Origin: Betaproteobacteria bacterium
GTDB lineage: Bacteria; Pseudomonadota; Gammaproteobacteria; Burkholderiales; SG8-41
Direction: 5' to 3'
Length of the DNA stretch: 18,137 bases
Assembly: GCA_025356695.1 (NCBI GenBank)
Contig: JANXSE010000256.1
Coordinates: 1 to 18,137, forward strand
How positions within the stretch are numbered: the stretch's first letter is position 1; each line of letters opens with the position of its first letter. Shown piece by piece: positions 6,263-15,165 of the stretch. Below the pieces are notes generated by a model. It was not told where the DNA came from. It worked only from the letters and a program-made list of their open reading frames with translations, and searched no databases. A program made the position numbers and the translations under genes.

Positions 6263-7219
6263 ATGTTCCTGCACAACAACCCGCAACTCAACAAAAACGG
6301 CGAGTTGCATCATTTATTGACAATCGAAGGATTGCCGGCGGACATCCTGCGGCAGATACTCGATACCGCCGAATCGTTCGTCGGCGTCACCGAGCGCGAA
6401 GTCAAAAAAGTGCCGCTGCTGCGCGGCAAAGCGATTTTCAACCTGTTCTTCGAACCGTCGACGCGCACGCGCACAACTTTCGAGATCGCGGCCAAGCGGC
6501 TTTCCGCCGATGTCATCAACCTCGCGATCAACGTGTCGTCGCAATCCAAAGGCGAATCGGTGCTCGACACAGTGGCCAACCTGTCGGCGATGCAGGCCGA
6601 CATGTTTATCGTGCGCCACAGCCAGAGCGGCGCGCCGCACCTGATTGCACGCCACGTCAGCGAAGACATCCACGTCATCAACGCCGGCGACGGCCGTCAC
6701 TCGCATCCGACGCAGGGCCTGCTCGACATGTTCACGGTGCGCCGCTACAAAAAAGATTTCACGCAATTGCGTGTCGCCATCGTCGGCGACGTGCTGCACT
6801 CGCGGGTGGCGCGCTCGCAAATCCACGCGCTGACCACGTTAGGCGTACCGGAGCTGCGCGTGATCGGGCCAAAGACGCTGCTGCCGTCGCATGTTGAAGA
6901 TCTCGGCGTGCGGGTCTACCACGACATGGCGACAGGCCTGAAAGACGTTGACGTCGTCATGATGCTGCGCCTGCAGAACGAGCGCATGCAGGGTTCCTTC
7001 CTGCCATCGCCGCAGGAATTTTTCAAATCATACGGACTGACCGCGGAAAAACTCGCGCTGGCGAAACCCGATGCGATCGTGCTGCACCCGGGGCCGATGA
7101 ATCGCGGCGTTGAAATCGATTCGAGCGTCGCCGACGGCAAGCAGTCAGTGATCCTGCCGCAGGTGACCTTCGGCATTGCGATCCGCATGGCGGTCATGAG
7201 CATACTGGCCGGAAACTAG
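6263..7219 (+). CDS. pyrB: Aspartate carbamoyltransferase catalytic subunit
   Basis: A 318-residue cytosolic enzyme that joins carbamoyl phosphate and L-aspartate to N-carbamoyl-L-aspartate, the first committed step of pyrimidine synthesis. The carbamoyl-phosphate signature [13 protein letters not shown] (Ser66-Thr-Arg-Thr-Arg) is intact. Also present are [15 protein letters not shown] (the loop with the catalytic Lys), [14 protein letters not shown], and the aspartate-side [11 protein letters not shown]. Length is typical for the family. No pyrI regulatory-subunit gene follows; instead a dihydroorotase-like gene starts 5 bases downstream. That arrangement is the class A ATCase known from Pseudomonas, where PyrB hexamerises with an inactive dihydroorotase homologue. 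Sits in one transcription unit with ruvX and pyrR. Confidence 0.96.
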   Translation: MFLHNNPQLNKNGELHHLLTIEGLPADILRQILDTAESFVGVTEREVKKVPLLRGKAIFNLFFEPSTRTRTTFEIAAKRLSADVINLAINVSSQSKGESVLDTVANLSAMQADMFIVRHSQSGAPHLIARHVSEDIHVINAGDGRHSHPTQGLLDMFTVRRYKKDFTQLRVAIVGDVLHSRVARSQIHALTTLGVPELRVIGPKTLLPSHVEDLGVRVYHDMATGLKDVDVVMMLRLQNERMQGSFLPSPQEFFKSYGLTAEKLALAKPDAIVLHPGPMNRGVEIDSSVADGKQSVILPQVTFGIAIRMAVMSILAGN

Positions 7220-7224
7220 CGCAC

Positions 7225-8502
7225 ATGAAAATTCACATTAAAAACGGCCGCCTGATCGACCCCGCCAGCGGCACCGACGCGCAGCAGGACGTCTACATCG
7301 CCGCCGGCAAAATTGTCGGCACTGGCGCCGCCCCCGCCGGCTTCAGCGCCAACCGTACGCTCGACGCCAGCGGTCTGATCGTCTGCCCCGGTCTGGTCGA
7401 TCTCGCGGTGCGTCTGCGCGAGCCGGGCTTCGAATACATGGCGACGCTGGAATCGGAAATGGCCGCGGCAGCGGCCGGCGGCGTCACCAGCCTGGCCTGC
7501 CCGCCCGACACCGATCCGCCGCTCGACGAACCGGGCCTGGTGGAAATGCTCAAGTTCCGCGCGCGCAATCTGCACGAATCGCACGTCTACCCGGTCGGCG
7601 CGTTGACCATCGGTTTAAAAGGCACGCGCCTGACGGAAATGGCCGAATTGACCGATGCCGGTTGTGTTGCCTTCTCGCACGCCGACGCGCCGCTGAACGA
7701 CAACCAGCTGCTGTTACGCGCGTTGCAGTACGCAGCGACCTTCGATTTCCCGGTGTGGCTGCGCCCGCAGGACGCCGCCCTCTCGCGTGGCGGTGTCGCT
7801 CACGACGGTCAGGTCGCCACGCGTCTCGGCCTGGCCTCGATTCCGGTGACCGCCGAAACGGTGGCGCTATCGACCATATTGTTGCTGACGCGCGAAACCG
7901 GCGCGCGCGTCCACCTCTGCCGTCTGTCGAGTGCGGAAGGTGTGAACATGGTGCGCGAAGCCAAGCAACGCGGCCTGCGCGTGACCTGCGACGTCGCCAT
8001 CCACCACGCCCATTTGTCCGAAATGGACATCGGTTACTTCGACCCCAACTGCAATCTGACGCCGCCGCTGCGCAGTCAGCGCGACCGCGACGCACTGCGC
8101 GCTGCGCTCGCCGACGGCACCGTCGATGCGCTGTGCTCGGATCACACGCCGGTCGACGAAGACGCCAAACAATTGCCCTTCGGCGAAGCGGAAACCGGCG
8201 CCACCGGCGTTGAGTTGCTGCTGCCGCTGACGCTCAAATGGGCGGAAGAATCAAAACTACCGCTGCTGCAGGGCCTCGCCCGCATCACCGCCGATCCGGC
8301 CCGCGTGCTGGCGGTCGACGCCGGGCGCATCGGCCCCGGCGCCACCGCTGACATCTGCATATTCGATCCGCAGTGTTACTGGAAAGTCGGCGCTGATACC
8401 TTGAAAAGCCAGGGTAAAAATACGCCCTTCACCGGCGTCGAGCTCAAAGGCCGGGTGCGCTATACGCTGGTCGAAGGGCAAGTCGTCTACGAAGCAGTGT
8501 AA
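7225..8502 (+). CDS. pyrX: Catalytically dead dihydroorotase homologue, ATCase partner (PyrX/PyrC')
   Basis: A 425-residue amidohydrolase-fold protein that aligns along its whole length with type I dihydroorotase but has lost the metal site. The usual DxHxHxREPG reads D59-L-A61-V-R63-LREPG, so both histidines are gone. The usual HCED reads R180-P-Q-D183. The usual CHxST reads C-R233-L-S-S. The acidic base is kept in CSDHTP (Asp306), as is the general framework (PGLVDL, GGVTSLACPPDTDPP). In Pseudomonas such a PyrC' is inactive yet needed to assemble the ATCase dodecamer; I infer the same here. Start ATG lies 5 bases past the pyrB stop, so the two are coupled. Automated annotation would likely call it pyrC. 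A true dihydroorotase must be encoded elsewhere. Confidence 0.9.
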   Translation: MKIHIKNGRLIDPASGTDAQQDVYIAAGKIVGTGAAPAGFSANRTLDASGLIVCPGLVDLAVRLREPGFEYMATLESEMAAAAAGGVTSLACPPDTDPPLDEPGLVEMLKFRARNLHESHVYPVGALTIGLKGTRLTEMAELTDAGCVAFSHADAPLNDNQLLLRALQYAATFDFPVWLRPQDAALSRGGVAHDGQVATRLGLASIPVTAETVALSTILLLTRETGARVHLCRLSSAEGVNMVREAKQRGLRVTCDVAIHHAHLSEMDIGYFDPNCNLTPPLRSQRDRDALRAALADGTVDALCSDHTPVDEDAKQLPFGEAETGATGVELLLPLTLKWAEESKLPLLQGLARITADPARVLAVDAGRIGPGATADICIFDPQCYWKVGADTLKSQGKNTPFTGVELKGRVRYTLVEGQVVYEAV

Positions 8503-8594
8503 ACCGATCGAACCTTGTCCTGCTGCCGGCGTCCAACTTGACGCCCTCCCCATTTTTACCCGATCCTGCTTCTTCAATTCTGAATCCTGAGTCT

Positions 8595-10643
8595 ATGAAT
8601 CCATTACTCGATTTTTCCGGCCTGCCGCGCTTCAACGAATTCAAACCCGAATTCGTCACGCCGGCGGTTGAACAACTGCTGACGGAAAACCGTGCGCTGA
8701 TCGCGCGGCTGGCAGCCGACAGCGCGACGCCGGGCTGGGACAATTTTGTCGCCCCGCTGGCTGACGGTCATGAGCGGCTGAATCGCGCCTGGGGCCAGGT
8801 CGGCCACATGAATTCGGTGATGAACAGCCCGGAACTGCGCGACGCCTACAACGCGAATCTGCCCAAACTCACGCAGTATTACACCGAACTCGGGCAGAAC
8901 CCGGCGCTGTATGCGAAATACCGCGCCATACTCAATGCGCCAACATTCGCGCAATTGAGTGCGGCACAGCGTGCGGTGATCGAACATGAAGTGCGCGATT
9001 TCCGTCTCGGCGGCGCCGAACTGTCGGCGGAGAACAAAGCGCGCTTCACAACGATACGTGACCGGCTCTCGACCCTGACCTCGCGTTTCTCCGACAACAT
9101 TCTCGATACCACCGACAGCTTTGCACATTTCGTCACCGATGCGAAAGAATTGACCGGCATTCCGGACGACGCGCTGGAAGCAGCGCGCAACGCCGCAGAA
9201 AAAGACGGCAAGCCCGGCTGGAAATTCACCCTGCACGGGCCGTCCTATCTGCCGGTCATGCAGTACGCCGAGCACCGCTCTTTGCGCGAATTGATGTATC
9301 GCGCCAGCGCAACACGCGCCTCCGAATTCGGCAAAGCGGAATGGGACAACACGCCCTTGATCAGCGAAATCGTCAACCTGCGCCGCGAGATGGCGCAGAT
9401 GCTCGACTTTGCCAGCTACGCCGCGTATTCGCTCGAAGCGAAAATGGCCGACACCCCTGCGCAAGTGATGAAATTTCTCGAGGACCTCGGCGTCAAAGCC
9501 AAACCGTTTGCGCAACGCGACCTCGATGAACTCAAGCAGTTTGCGCGCGACAAGCTGAACATGCCGGCACTTGATGCCTGGGACATTCCGTTTGCCTCGG
9601 AAAAACTGCGCGCGGCGGAATTTGCGTTTTCGGATCAGGAAGTCAAACAGTACTTCCCGGAAACGCGCGTGCTGCCGGGTATGTTCAAGCTGATCGAAAC
9701 GCTCTACGGCTTGAACATCCGCGAAGAGCCGGCGCCGGTCTGGCACGCCGATGTGCGTTTCTTCGGCATCCACGACAGCGACAACAAACCGGTTGGCCGC
9801 TTTTATCTCGATCTCTATGCGCGCCAGTCGAAACGCGGCGGCGCCTGGATGGACGAAGTGATGGCGCGCCGGCGCACGACTGCCGGCATACAAACGCCGG
9901 TCGCCTATCTCAATTGCAATTTTGCGCCACCGGTCGGCGAGAGCGGCGGCAAAAAGCGTCCGGCGCTGTTTACCCACGACGAAGTAATCACCTTGTTCCA
10001 TGAATTCGGCCACGGCCTGCATCACCTGCTGACGCAGGTTGAAGAACTCGGCGTCTCCGGCATCAATGGCGTCGAGTGGGATGCGGTCGAGCTGCCGAGC
10101 CAGTTCATGGAAAATTATTGCTGGGAATGGCGCGTGCTCGAACCGATGACCGCACACGTCGATACCGGGGCGCCGCTGCCGCGCGCTTTGTTCGACAAAA
10201 TGCTCGCCGCAAAAAATTTCCAGAGCGGCCTGCAGACGGTGCGCCAGATTGAGTTTTCGCTGTTCGACATGCGGCTGCATAATCTTGATGCAGTGGTCGA
10301 TGACAAAATGGTGAAAGAGGTTCTGAACGAGGTGCGCCGTGAGGTTGCGGTATTGATGCCGCCGCCATTCAACCGCTTTGCCAACAGCTTCAGCCACATT
10401 TTTTCCGGCGGTTATGCCGCCGGCTATTACAGCTACAAATGGGCCGAGGTGCTGTCGGCGGACGCCTACAGCCTGTTCGAAGAACGCGGCGTGCTCAGCC
10501 CCGAAATCGGCGCGCGCTTCCGTGACGAAGTGCTGGCGATGGGCGGCAGCCGTCCGGCGCTCGAATCGTTCATCGCCTTTCGCGGCCGCGCACCGAATAT
10601 CGATGCGCTGATGCGTCACAACGGCATGGTCGAGACTGCATGA
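8595..10643 (+). CDS. prlC: Oligopeptidase A (M3 family zinc metallopeptidase)
   Basis: A 682-residue cytosolic thimet-type peptidase that degrades short peptides, including cleaved signal peptides. The zinc site HEFGH starts at His469 within TLFHEFGHGLHHLL, and the third ligand region follows about 25 residues later in VEWDAVELPSQFMENYCWE. Further family blocks are FFGIHDSDNKPVGRFYLDLYAR and HIFSGGYAAGYYSYKWAEVL near the C-terminus, where substrate-binding Tyr residues lie. The ATG at 8595 is preferred because MNPLLDFSGLPRF matches the family start and E. coli PrlC is of similar length; an in-frame TTG at 8538 would add 19 unlikely residues. It is separated by 92 bases from pyrX and may have its own promoter or be read through. 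Confidence 0.95.
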   Translation: MNPLLDFSGLPRFNEFKPEFVTPAVEQLLTENRALIARLAADSATPGWDNFVAPLADGHERLNRAWGQVGHMNSVMNSPELRDAYNANLPKLTQYYTELGQNPALYAKYRAILNAPTFAQLSAAQRAVIEHEVRDFRLGGAELSAENKARFTTIRDRLSTLTSRFSDNILDTTDSFAHFVTDAKELTGIPDDALEAARNAAEKDGKPGWKFTLHGPSYLPVMQYAEHRSLRELMYRASATRASEFGKAEWDNTPLISEIVNLRREMAQMLDFASYAAYSLEAKMADTPAQVMKFLEDLGVKAKPFAQRDLDELKQFARDKLNMPALDAWDIPFASEKLRAAEFAFSDQEVKQYFPETRVLPGMFKLIETLYGLNIREEPAPVWHADVRFFGIHDSDNKPVGRFYLDLYARQSKRGGAWMDEVMARRRTTAGIQTPVAYLNCNFAPPVGESGGKKRPALFTHDEVITLFHEFGHGLHHLLTQVEELGVSGINGVEWDAVELPSQFMENYCWEWRVLEPMTAHVDTGAPLPRALFDKMLAAKNFQSGLQTVRQIEFSLFDMRLHNLDAVVDDKMVKEVLNEVRREVAVLMPPPFNRFANSFSHIFSGGYAAGYYSYKWAEVLSADAYSLFEERGVLSPEIGARFRDEVLAMGGSRPALESFIAFRGRAPNIDALMRHNGMVETA

Positions 10644-10720
10644 ACGCCGTGCAGTCCGGCGCTACCGGCGCAATGGTCCTTGTGTTAGAGTAAAAATATC
10701 GTTGCACCGAGGATAATTCC

Positions 10721-11245
10721 ATGAAAACGTTTGTGCTTCTGCTTTTGGCGGCATTCGCCGCGTCGGCCGCCGGCGCGGAAATGTACCGCTGGGTCGATGA
10801 CAAGGGTGTGGTCAACTACACGCCTTATCCGCCGCCCGCCAATATCAAAAAAGTCGAAACCAAACGGCTCGGCGGCAATACCGCGCAGGCGGTCGAAGGT
10901 TCCTACTCGCTGCAGTTAGCGACGAAAAATTTTCCGGTCACGCTCTACGCCACGGATTGCGGCGAGTTGTGCAATAACGCGCGCGCCCATTTGAAAAAAC
11001 GCGGCATTCCATACACCGAGAAAAATCCGACCGACGCCAAGGAAGTGGACGAATTCAAGAAAATCTCCGGCGGCGGCATGGAAATCCCGCTGATGATGGT
11101 CGGCACACTGAAAACCATCAAGGGCTATCTGGCGACGGATTGGGATGCGACCTTCGATCAGGCCGGTTATCCCAGCACTGCGTTGCCTGGCGCCAAACCG
11201 GCGGCCAAACCGCCAGCCGGTGCAGCGCCGCCGGAAACGAAGTAG
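10721..11245 (+). CDS. Secreted DUF4124-glutaredoxin fusion protein
   Basis: A 174-residue protein with a signal peptide (MKTFVLLLLAAFAASAAGA, cleavage before residue 20), then the short DUF4124 module EMYRWVDDKGVVNYTPYPPP (about 20-40). A glutaredoxin-like domain follows (about 70-140) with FPVTLYATDCGELC, two cysteines spaced CxxxC (Cys80, Cys84) instead of the CxxC of classical glutaredoxins, and a cis-Pro region EIPLMMVG. The tail is Pro/Ala-rich (residues 150-174) and probably disordered. A GAGG ribosome site precedes the ATG. As an exported protein it should act on periplasmic thiols, although glutathione is cytosolic, so its reductant is unclear. A second DUF4124 protein lies at 14669-15133. 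Substrate and role are unknown. Confidence 0.85.
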   Translation: MKTFVLLLLAAFAASAAGAEMYRWVDDKGVVNYTPYPPPANIKKVETKRLGGNTAQAVEGSYSLQLATKNFPVTLYATDCGELCNNARAHLKKRGIPYTEKNPTDAKEVDEFKKISGGGMEIPLMMVGTLKTIKGYLATDWDATFDQAGYPSTALPGAKPAAKPPAGAAPPETK

Positions 11246-11271
11246 CTCCGTCGCGCGCATTTCGTAGCGCC

Positions 11272-11300
11272 GCCGGTCTTGCGCCGGCATTCGATTTTTT
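11272..11300 (+). terminator. Possible intrinsic terminator before xth
   Basis: A 5-bp GC stem (gccgg 11272-11276, ccggc 11284-11288) with a 7-base loop, followed after six bases by six T (11295-11300). The stem is short and the gap to the T-run is long, so this is only a candidate end for the DUF4124-glutaredoxin transcript. Confidence 0.35.
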
Positions 11301-11318
11301 ACACTGCGGAGTCGCCGC

Positions 11319-12086
11319 GTGAAAATTGCCACCTGGAACGTCAACTCTCTGAAGGTGCGCCTGCCGCAGGTGGTGGCGTGGCTGGAAACGCATCAGCCCG
11401 ACGCGCTGTGCCTGCAGGAAACCAAAACCGAAGACCGCTCGTTTCCCGCTGCGGAAATCGAAAAAACCGGTTACCGCGTCGTTTATGCAGGACAAAAAAC
11501 CTATAACGGCGTCGCTATTCTGAGCAAACTCGCCGCTACCGAACCGGTGATGGCGATTCCCGGTTTCGATGACCCGCAAAAACGCGTGCTTGCCGCAACC
11601 ATAGACGGCGTGCGCGTCGTCTGCCTGTATGTGCCGAACGGGCAGAGCGTCGACTCGGATAAATACCAGTACAAACTGGCGTGGCTGCAGGCGGTGACGG
11701 CGTGGCTGAAAAACGAACTCGCCGCGCATGCCAGAATGGTCGTGGTTGGCGACTTCAATATCGCGCCGGCGGACATCGATGTGCACGATCCCAAAGCCTG
11801 GGAGGGACAGGTGCTGTGCAGCGATGCCGAGCGCGCAGCCTTGCAGCAACTGCTGGCGATCGGATTAAAAGACGGCTTGCGACTGATCGAACCGACCGCG
11901 CAAATGTTTACCTGGTGGGATTACCGTATGAATGCGTTCAAACGCAAAATGGGTTTGCGCATCGACCACATACTGGTCAGCGATGCGCTCGCCGCGCATT
12001 GCCGCAGCTGTGCGGTCGATCTGGAACCGCGCCGCCACGAACGCCCGTCGGATCACGCGCCGGTCAGCGCCGAATTCACGGCTTAA
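11319..12086 (+). CDS. xth: Exodeoxyribonuclease III (AP endonuclease, ExoA/Xth family)
   Basis: A 255-residue cytosolic enzyme of base-excision repair. It cuts 5' to abasic sites and removes 3' nucleotides and blocking groups from DNA with Mg2+. The family blocks in order are [27 protein letters not shown] (Glu34, metal ligand), [35 protein letters not shown] (catalytic Asp/Asn), the substrate loop [21 protein letters not shown] and the C-terminal SDHAPV with the catalytic His. GTG start with CGGAG about 8 bases upstream; the length is normal. It ends 17 bases from the stop of the convergent ntrC, with no terminator seen in the gap. Confidence 0.95.
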   Translation: MKIATWNVNSLKVRLPQVVAWLETHQPDALCLQETKTEDRSFPAAEIEKTGYRVVYAGQKTYNGVAILSKLAATEPVMAIPGFDDPQKRVLAATIDGVRVVCLYVPNGQSVDSDKYQYKLAWLQAVTAWLKNELAAHARMVVVGDFNIAPADIDVHDPKAWEGQVLCSDAERAALQQLLAIGLKDGLRLIEPTAQMFTWWDYRMNAFKRKMGLRIDHILVSDALAAHCRSCAVDLEPRRHERPSDHAPVSAEFTA

Positions 12087-12103
12087 GCGGCGCGCATCAC
12101 CGC

Positions 12104-13513
12104 TCAGGCTTCGGCGTTTTTGTCGGCGTCCAGTCCCAGCTCCTGAATCTTGCGCGTCAGCGTATTGCGGCCGAGGCCGAGCAACGTTGCCGCTTCGATA
12201 CGCCGCCCGCCGGTGTGTATCAGCGCGCGTGAAATCAGCGCTTTTTCGAACTGCGGCCCGAGCACGTCGATCACGCCGGTTTCACCGCGATTGAGCGAAT
12301 TGGCAACCTCCTGCTCAAGCGCGCCTATCCAGCTTTGCGCGGTAGCAGTGGTAGATTCAACGCGCAGTTCCGGCGGCAGATCCTTGATTTCGATATTGAC
12401 GCCCGCCGCCATCACAGTCAGCCAGTGGCAGAGATTCTCGAGTTGCCGCACATTGCCGGGAAAATCCTGCGCGGTCAGAAATTTCAGCGCCGTATCCGAC
12501 AATCGTTTTGCCTCGACACCGATTTCGCGCGCGCTTTTGGCGAGAAAAAAACGCGCCAGCAACGGAATGTCCTCACGCCGTTCACGTAGCGGCGGCAGGC
12601 GCAGACGGATCACGTTCAAGCGGTGAAACAGATCTTCGCGGAACAGTCCCTGTTTGACACGGACTTCGAGATCCTGATGGGTCGCCGCAATCACGCGCAC
12701 ATTGGCGCGAATCGGCTGATGACCGCCGACGCGATAAAAATTTCCGTCCGACAGTACGCGCAGCAAACGCGTCTGCAAATCCGAGGGCATGTCGCCGATT
12801 TCATCGAGAAACAATGTGCCGCCGTCGGCCTGCTCGAAACGTCCGCGCCGCATGTTCTGCGCGCCGGTAAACGCGCCGCGCTCGTGGCCGAATAGTTCGG
12901 ACTCCAGCAGGTCTTTCGGTATCGCCGCGGTATTGATAGCGACGAAAGGCTTCTGCGCGCGCGGGCTGTGCCTGTGCAAGGCGCTGGCCACGAGCTCCTT
13001 GCCGGTGCCGGACTCGCCGGTAATCAGCACGGTAGCGTGCGATTGCGAAAGGCGCCCGATAATGCGGAACACATCCTGCATCGCCGGCGCCTGGCCGAGT
13101 ATCTCCGGCACCGCTTCAGCGGACTCAACCACGCCTTCCTCGCGCACGCTTTCAGCCAGCGCGCGGCGAATCAGTTCAAGCGCATGATCGACGTCGAAGG
13201 GTTTCGGCAGGTACTCGTAAGCGCCGCCCTGAAACGCCGCCACCGCGCTCTCCAGATCGGAGTACGCGGTCATGATAATCACCGGCAGGCTCGGATAGAG
13301 TTCCTTCGCGCGCTGCAACAGTTTCAGCCCCGACTCGCCGGGCATGCGTATATCGCTAACGATGACCTGCGGCGCTTCGGCCGCCAGTTCGCCCAGCGCT
13401 TCATCAGCGGAGGCGAACGATTTGAAAACGATGCTCTCGCGCGTGAGCGCTTTTTCAAGCACCCAGCGGATGGAACGGTCGTCGTCGATAATCCAGACAG
13501 GTTTCATATTCAT
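12104..13513 (-). CDS. ntrC: Nitrogen regulation response regulator NtrC
   Basis: A 469-residue sigma-54 activator (the E. coli protein is also 469). The N-terminal receiver domain shows the acidic pocket IIDDDRSIRW and the phosphoacceptor Asp54 in VSDIRMPGESG, with Lys in YLPKPFD. The central AAA+ domain (about 140-380) has Walker A GESGTGKELV, the sigma-54 contact loop GAFTGA, Walker B GGTLFLDEIGDMP and the arginine-finger segment LFHRLNVIRLRLPPLRER. The C-terminal Fis-type helix-turn-helix is GLGRNTLTRKIQELGL. The start at 13513 lies one base past the ntrB stop and puts the phosphoacceptor at 54; MKPVW at 13507 is an alternative. No Shine-Dalgarno is visible, so translation is probably coupled to ntrB. 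Its binding sites are seen upstream of glnA in this window. Confidence 0.96.
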   Translation of the reverse strand: MNMKPVWIIDDDRSIRWVLEKALTRESIVFKSFASADEALGELAAEAPQVIVSDIRMPGESGLKLLQRAKELYPSLPVIIMTAYSDLESAVAAFQGGAYEYLPKPFDVDHALELIRRALAESVREEGVVESAEAVPEILGQAPAMQDVFRIIGRLSQSHATVLITGESGTGKELVASALHRHSPRAQKPFVAINTAAIPKDLLESELFGHERGAFTGAQNMRRGRFEQADGGTLFLDEIGDMPSDLQTRLLRVLSDGNFYRVGGHQPIRANVRVIAATHQDLEVRVKQGLFREDLFHRLNVIRLRLPPLRERREDIPLLARFFLAKSAREIGVEAKRLSDTALKFLTAQDFPGNVRQLENLCHWLTVMAAGVNIEIKDLPPELRVESTTATAQSWIGALEQEVANSLNRGETGVIDVLGPQFEKALISRALIHTGGRRIEAATLLGLGRNTLTRKIQELGLDADKNAEA

Positions 13514-13514
13514 A

Positions 13515-14588
13515 TCAATCAATGTGCCGCGTCTGCTGGATCGGCAGCAACAGCGTGAAAGTAGTGCCGCCGGGCTGCGTATCAAACGTGACGGTGCCCT
13601 GATGCTGGGTCACGAAGTTCTGCACCAGCGTAAGGCCAAGCCCGCTGCCGCCTTCGCGTCCCGACACCAGCGGATAAAACACTTTGTCGCGAATCTCGTC
13701 CGGAATGCCGGGGCCGTTATCGCCGATCTGCACCTGCACCGCCTGCTTGTAGCGGCGCCGCGCCAATGTCGCCTGGCGCGCGATGCGGGTTCGCAAAGTA
13801 ATCCGGCCCTTGCCGTGCATGGCCTGCGCGGCATTGCGCACGACGTTGAGCACGGCCTGAATCAGTTGCTCCTTGTCGCCGGTCAGCTGCGGCAGGCTGG
13901 TGTCGTAATCGCGCACCACGGTGATGTCATGCGGATACTCGGCAAGGATGACGCTGCGCACGCGCTCGAGCACTTCGTGGATATTCAGCGGCGCCGGCTG
14001 CGGCAGGCGATGCGGCGTCAACAGCCGGTCCATCAATAGTTGCAGACGATCCGCCTCTTTCATGATGACCTGCGTGTATTCATGCAGGTTCGGCCGCTCG
14101 AGTTCGCGTTCGAGCAATTGCGCCGCACCGCGAATGCCGCCGAGCGGGTTTTTGATTTCATGCGCCAGATTGCGGATCAGCTCGCGGTTGGCCTGGCTTT
14201 GGTCGAGCAGGCGTTCCTCGCGCGCGATTTTCATCTGCTGCTCGATATGGCGGAACTCAAGGAGCAGGCCGCGCCAGCCCTGCACCCAGCCGTCGAGCTC
14301 AACCGGGTTGGCAGTGCAGCTCAACTGCAGCTTGGTGCGGCCGAAAGCGCCGATGCGCAGATCATTCTCGGTGTAGCTCGAATGATTGGTTTGCGCGTAT
14401 TCGATTGCCGCATCAAGCACGTCGTCCTGGAATATCTCGGTGATATTGTGGCCGACGAAGCTCTTGCTGCTGGCCTCGAACAGATTTTCTGCTGACGGAT
14501 TTGCGTAATGCACGTTCTTGTCCTGATCGACCAGTACGATGGCCGTCCCGAGTAGATCAAGTCCTGTAAGCGCCGGGATGGGCATCAT
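13515..14588 (-). CDS. ntrB: Nitrogen regulation sensor kinase/phosphatase NtrB (GlnL)
   Basis: A 357-residue soluble histidine kinase with no membrane segment. It phosphorylates NtrC under nitrogen limitation and, with PII protein, dephosphorylates it in nitrogen excess. The N-terminal PAS domain (about 10-115) contains GLDLLGTAIVLVDQDKN and YANPSAENLF. The dimerisation/phosphoacceptor helix has His143 in RNLAHEIKNPLGGIRGAAQL. The ATP domain shows the N-box LNVVRNAAQAM, G1 GDNGPGIPDE and G2 GGSGLGLTLVQNF. Length and architecture match E. coli NtrB (349). An adjacent Met (14585) could be the start instead. It lies 80 bases downstream of the DUF4124 gene and one base upstream of ntrC, to which it is surely co-transcribed. 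Confidence 0.96.
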   Translation of the reverse strand: MMPIPALTGLDLLGTAIVLVDQDKNVHYANPSAENLFEASSKSFVGHNITEIFQDDVLDAAIEYAQTNHSSYTENDLRIGAFGRTKLQLSCTANPVELDGWVQGWRGLLLEFRHIEQQMKIAREERLLDQSQANRELIRNLAHEIKNPLGGIRGAAQLLERELERPNLHEYTQVIMKEADRLQLLMDRLLTPHRLPQPAPLNIHEVLERVRSVILAEYPHDITVVRDYDTSLPQLTGDKEQLIQAVLNVVRNAAQAMHGKGRITLRTRIARQATLARRRYKQAVQVQIGDNGPGIPDEIRDKVFYPLVSGREGGSGLGLTLVQNFVTQHQGTVTFDTQPGGTTFTLLLPIQQTRHID

Positions 14589-14599
14589 TGAAATTGATA

Positions 14600-14629
14600 T
14601 TAATACTGGATGAGCAAGAAGCGCGCCAA
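14600..14629 (-). promoter_or_regulatory. Possible own promoter for ntrBC
   Basis: Reading the minus strand, TTGGCG (14629-14624), an 18-base spacer and TATTAA (14605-14600) form a weak sigma-70-like pair just upstream of ntrB, in the only AT-rich patch of the gap. It would leave a very short leader of about 5-10 bases. A basal promoter here would keep NtrBC expressed when glnA transcription stops at its terminator. Confidence 0.3.
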
Positions 14630-14668
14630 CTGCGGCCCGCCACCGGGGAAAGCATTAACGCCAGGCGA

Positions 14669-15133
14669 TTACTTGAAGTTGGCAAGTTCCCGCTTGAGGC
14701 TTTCGATATTGCTCTCGTGCAATTTGACGCGGCCTTCGAACGGTTTAAGCCGTTCTTCGACCCGCGCAAAGTTTTTTTCGGTGCCAAGGCGAAGTTCCTG
14801 CTGTTCGGTCAACTGCTTTTTGGCGGCATCGAGCTGCTGCTGTTCCTGCGACATCTCCTGCTCGAGTATCTTGCGCCGGCCGGCATCGCGCTGTTTTTGC
14901 GTTTCGTTGTCTACGCTGGGAAAGTTCGCCGGCTTTTGCTGCGGTTGTTGCTGGGCGCGCGACGCCGGCACCGGCGCCGGGCCGGGCGGCTCCAGGTTCA
15001 GCGGCTTGCAGCCCTTAACCTCGGAACGCACATTGGTATAGCGCGTATTGCCGTCGGCATCCATGCATTTCCACATTTCCGCATGCGCCGCTGTCGCCAT
15101 ACCCGCCAGAATAACCGTCAACCAGATTCTCAT
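14669..15133 (-). CDS. Secreted DUF4124 protein with C-terminal coiled coil
   Basis: A 154-residue exported protein of unknown function. It starts MRIWLTVILAGMATAAHA (signal peptide, cleavage near 18), followed by the DUF4124 motif EMWKCMDADGNTRYTN and a second cysteine in VKGCKPLNLEPP; Cys23 and Cys42 could form a disulfide. A Pro/Gln-rich linker (about 50-75) leads to a long charged helix (about 76-154) with heptad-like Leu/Ile spacing (RRKILEQEMSQEQQQLDAA and onward), a probable coiled coil. AGGAAA lies five bases before the ATG and supports the start at 15133; longer upstream extensions have no signal sequence. It sits between glnA and ntrB on the same strand, behind the glnA terminator. 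Nothing in the sequence links it mechanistically to nitrogen control. Confidence 0.85.
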   Translation of the reverse strand: MRIWLTVILAGMATAAHAEMWKCMDADGNTRYTNVRSEVKGCKPLNLEPPGPAPVPASRAQQQPQQKPANFPSVDNETQKQRDAGRRKILEQEMSQEQQQLDAAKKQLTEQQELRLGTEKNFARVEERLKPFEGRVKLHESNIESLKRELANFK

Positions 15134-15165
15134 TGCATTTCCTGTGTCTGAACACGCCCTGCATT

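Noticed and set aside
8604..10619. A 671-codon open frame antisense to prlC
   Set aside because: Its translation has no domain and is rich in Arg, His, Phe and Val, as expected from reading the complement of GC-rich codons; the plus-strand PrlC is unambiguous.
14588..15151. A 187-codon plus-strand frame over the DUF4124 gene
   Set aside because: It has no motif and no ribosome site, while the minus-strand frame has a signal peptide, a DUF4124 motif and AGGAAA before its start.
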